From Acidobacterium sp. (GTDB lineage Bacteria; Acidobacteriota; Terriglobia; Terriglobales; Acidobacteriaceae), in contig PMAM01000026.1 in NCBI GenBank assembly GCA_003152595.1, positions 1 through 12,202 on the forward strand: DNA of 12,202 nucleotides, read 5' to 3'. A program made the position numbers and the translations under genes. Below the pieces are notes generated by a model. The model saw only the letters and a program-made list of their open reading frames with translations. It was not told the origin of the DNA and did no database searches. Positions within the stretch are counted from its first letter, which is position 1; every line of letters starts with the position of its first letter. Shown here piece after piece: positions 11,978-12,202 of the stretch.

Positions 11978-12202
11978 TTAGCCTTTCCGACCAAAGTGGC
12001 GCTCAAAGAGTTCCCGTGCCCGGCGCTCGCCCTCTTCGCTGAACACAACCGACTTCGCTTTCGACGTCGGGTCGGAGATGTACCCCTTGGCATGGAGACG
12101 TTCCATCGTCTCCCGATCGTGCGACTTCCACGCTCGCCGTGGACCCGCCGGTGTCAGCTACAGCAGTGCCAGAACCATCTCGTCCACTTTGTCGTGGTCG
12201 TA
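11978..12202 (-). pseudogene. DUF6429-family gene with in-frame amber stop, cut by the window edge
   Basis: Read from the right edge, the reverse strand encodes YDHDKVDEMVLALL, then TAG (12160-12158), then LTPAGPRRAWKSHDRETMER, LHAKGYISDPTSKAKSVVFS and EEGERRARELFERHFGRKG, ending in TAA (11980-11978). This matches the DUF6429 pattern as I remember it: DKVDE..LALLYLT, RAWKGHDW, LHEKGYI.DP.SKAKSV..TEEG and ELFE..F. The tyrosine usually found after ALL is the stop here (TAC to TAG). The HDW tryptophan is HDR (TGG to CGG), and the segment between LT and RAW is short. These changes point to a degraded copy. The family has no known function to me. The start codon lies just outside the window. Confidence 0.65.

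Overview
The window is a high-GC bacterial segment. It carries two large gene blocks and a right-hand third that is mostly gene-poor and partly decayed. No rRNA, tRNA or universal housekeeping gene is present, so taxonomy can only be inferred. The mix of a TIG/IPT plus collagen-like secreted protein, very large repeat proteins, long gene-poor spacers and a DUF6429 remnant is what I associate with soil Acidobacteriota (Bryobacter/Solibacter-like), but this is a low-to-moderate confidence inference.

Left block (167-3121): one exported protein of 984 residues with a signal peptide and a TIG/IPT-like domain. Four collagen-like Gly-X-Y blocks follow, separated by three small aromatic-rich modules that resemble chitin-binding (CBM5/12) folds. 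The C-terminus looks like a parallel beta-helix. The collagen DNA contains an almost perfect 108-bp tandem duplication.

Spacer (3122-3994): no convincing gene. It holds a perfect 15-bp-stem hairpin, a 254-bp segment bounded by 35-bp imperfect inverted repeats (MITE or IS-remnant-like), a small hairpin and a weak promoter candidate.

Central block (3995-10411): three co-directional, tightly spaced genes (41-bp and 10-bp gaps), almost certainly an operon. Gene A (1341 aa) has an N-terminal globular domain without a signal peptide, an acidic linker, one transmembrane helix after paired cysteines, CshA/Ig-like repeats and a duplicated ~160-residue beta domain. Gene B (528 aa) has a long helical N-terminal half with a hydrophobic hairpin-like helix and two C-terminal LysM domains. 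Gene C (250 aa) is probably a beta-sandwich protein of uncertain family. Together they look like a cell-envelope-associated multi-protein system. An adhesion, effector or toxin role is possible but unproven, and this is the best candidate here for something undescribed.

Right part (10412-12202): gene-poor. It holds two plausible small forward genes (42 and 60 aa) and a lone C-terminal coding remnant. It also holds a third copy of the inverted-repeat end seen at 3305. A 97-aa reverse gene has its stop codon interlocked with that of the 60-aa gene at a CTAG, and has a CRP-like palindrome upstream. A DUF6429-like gene broken by an in-frame amber stop runs off the right edge. This part looks like an eroding mobile or accessory zone.
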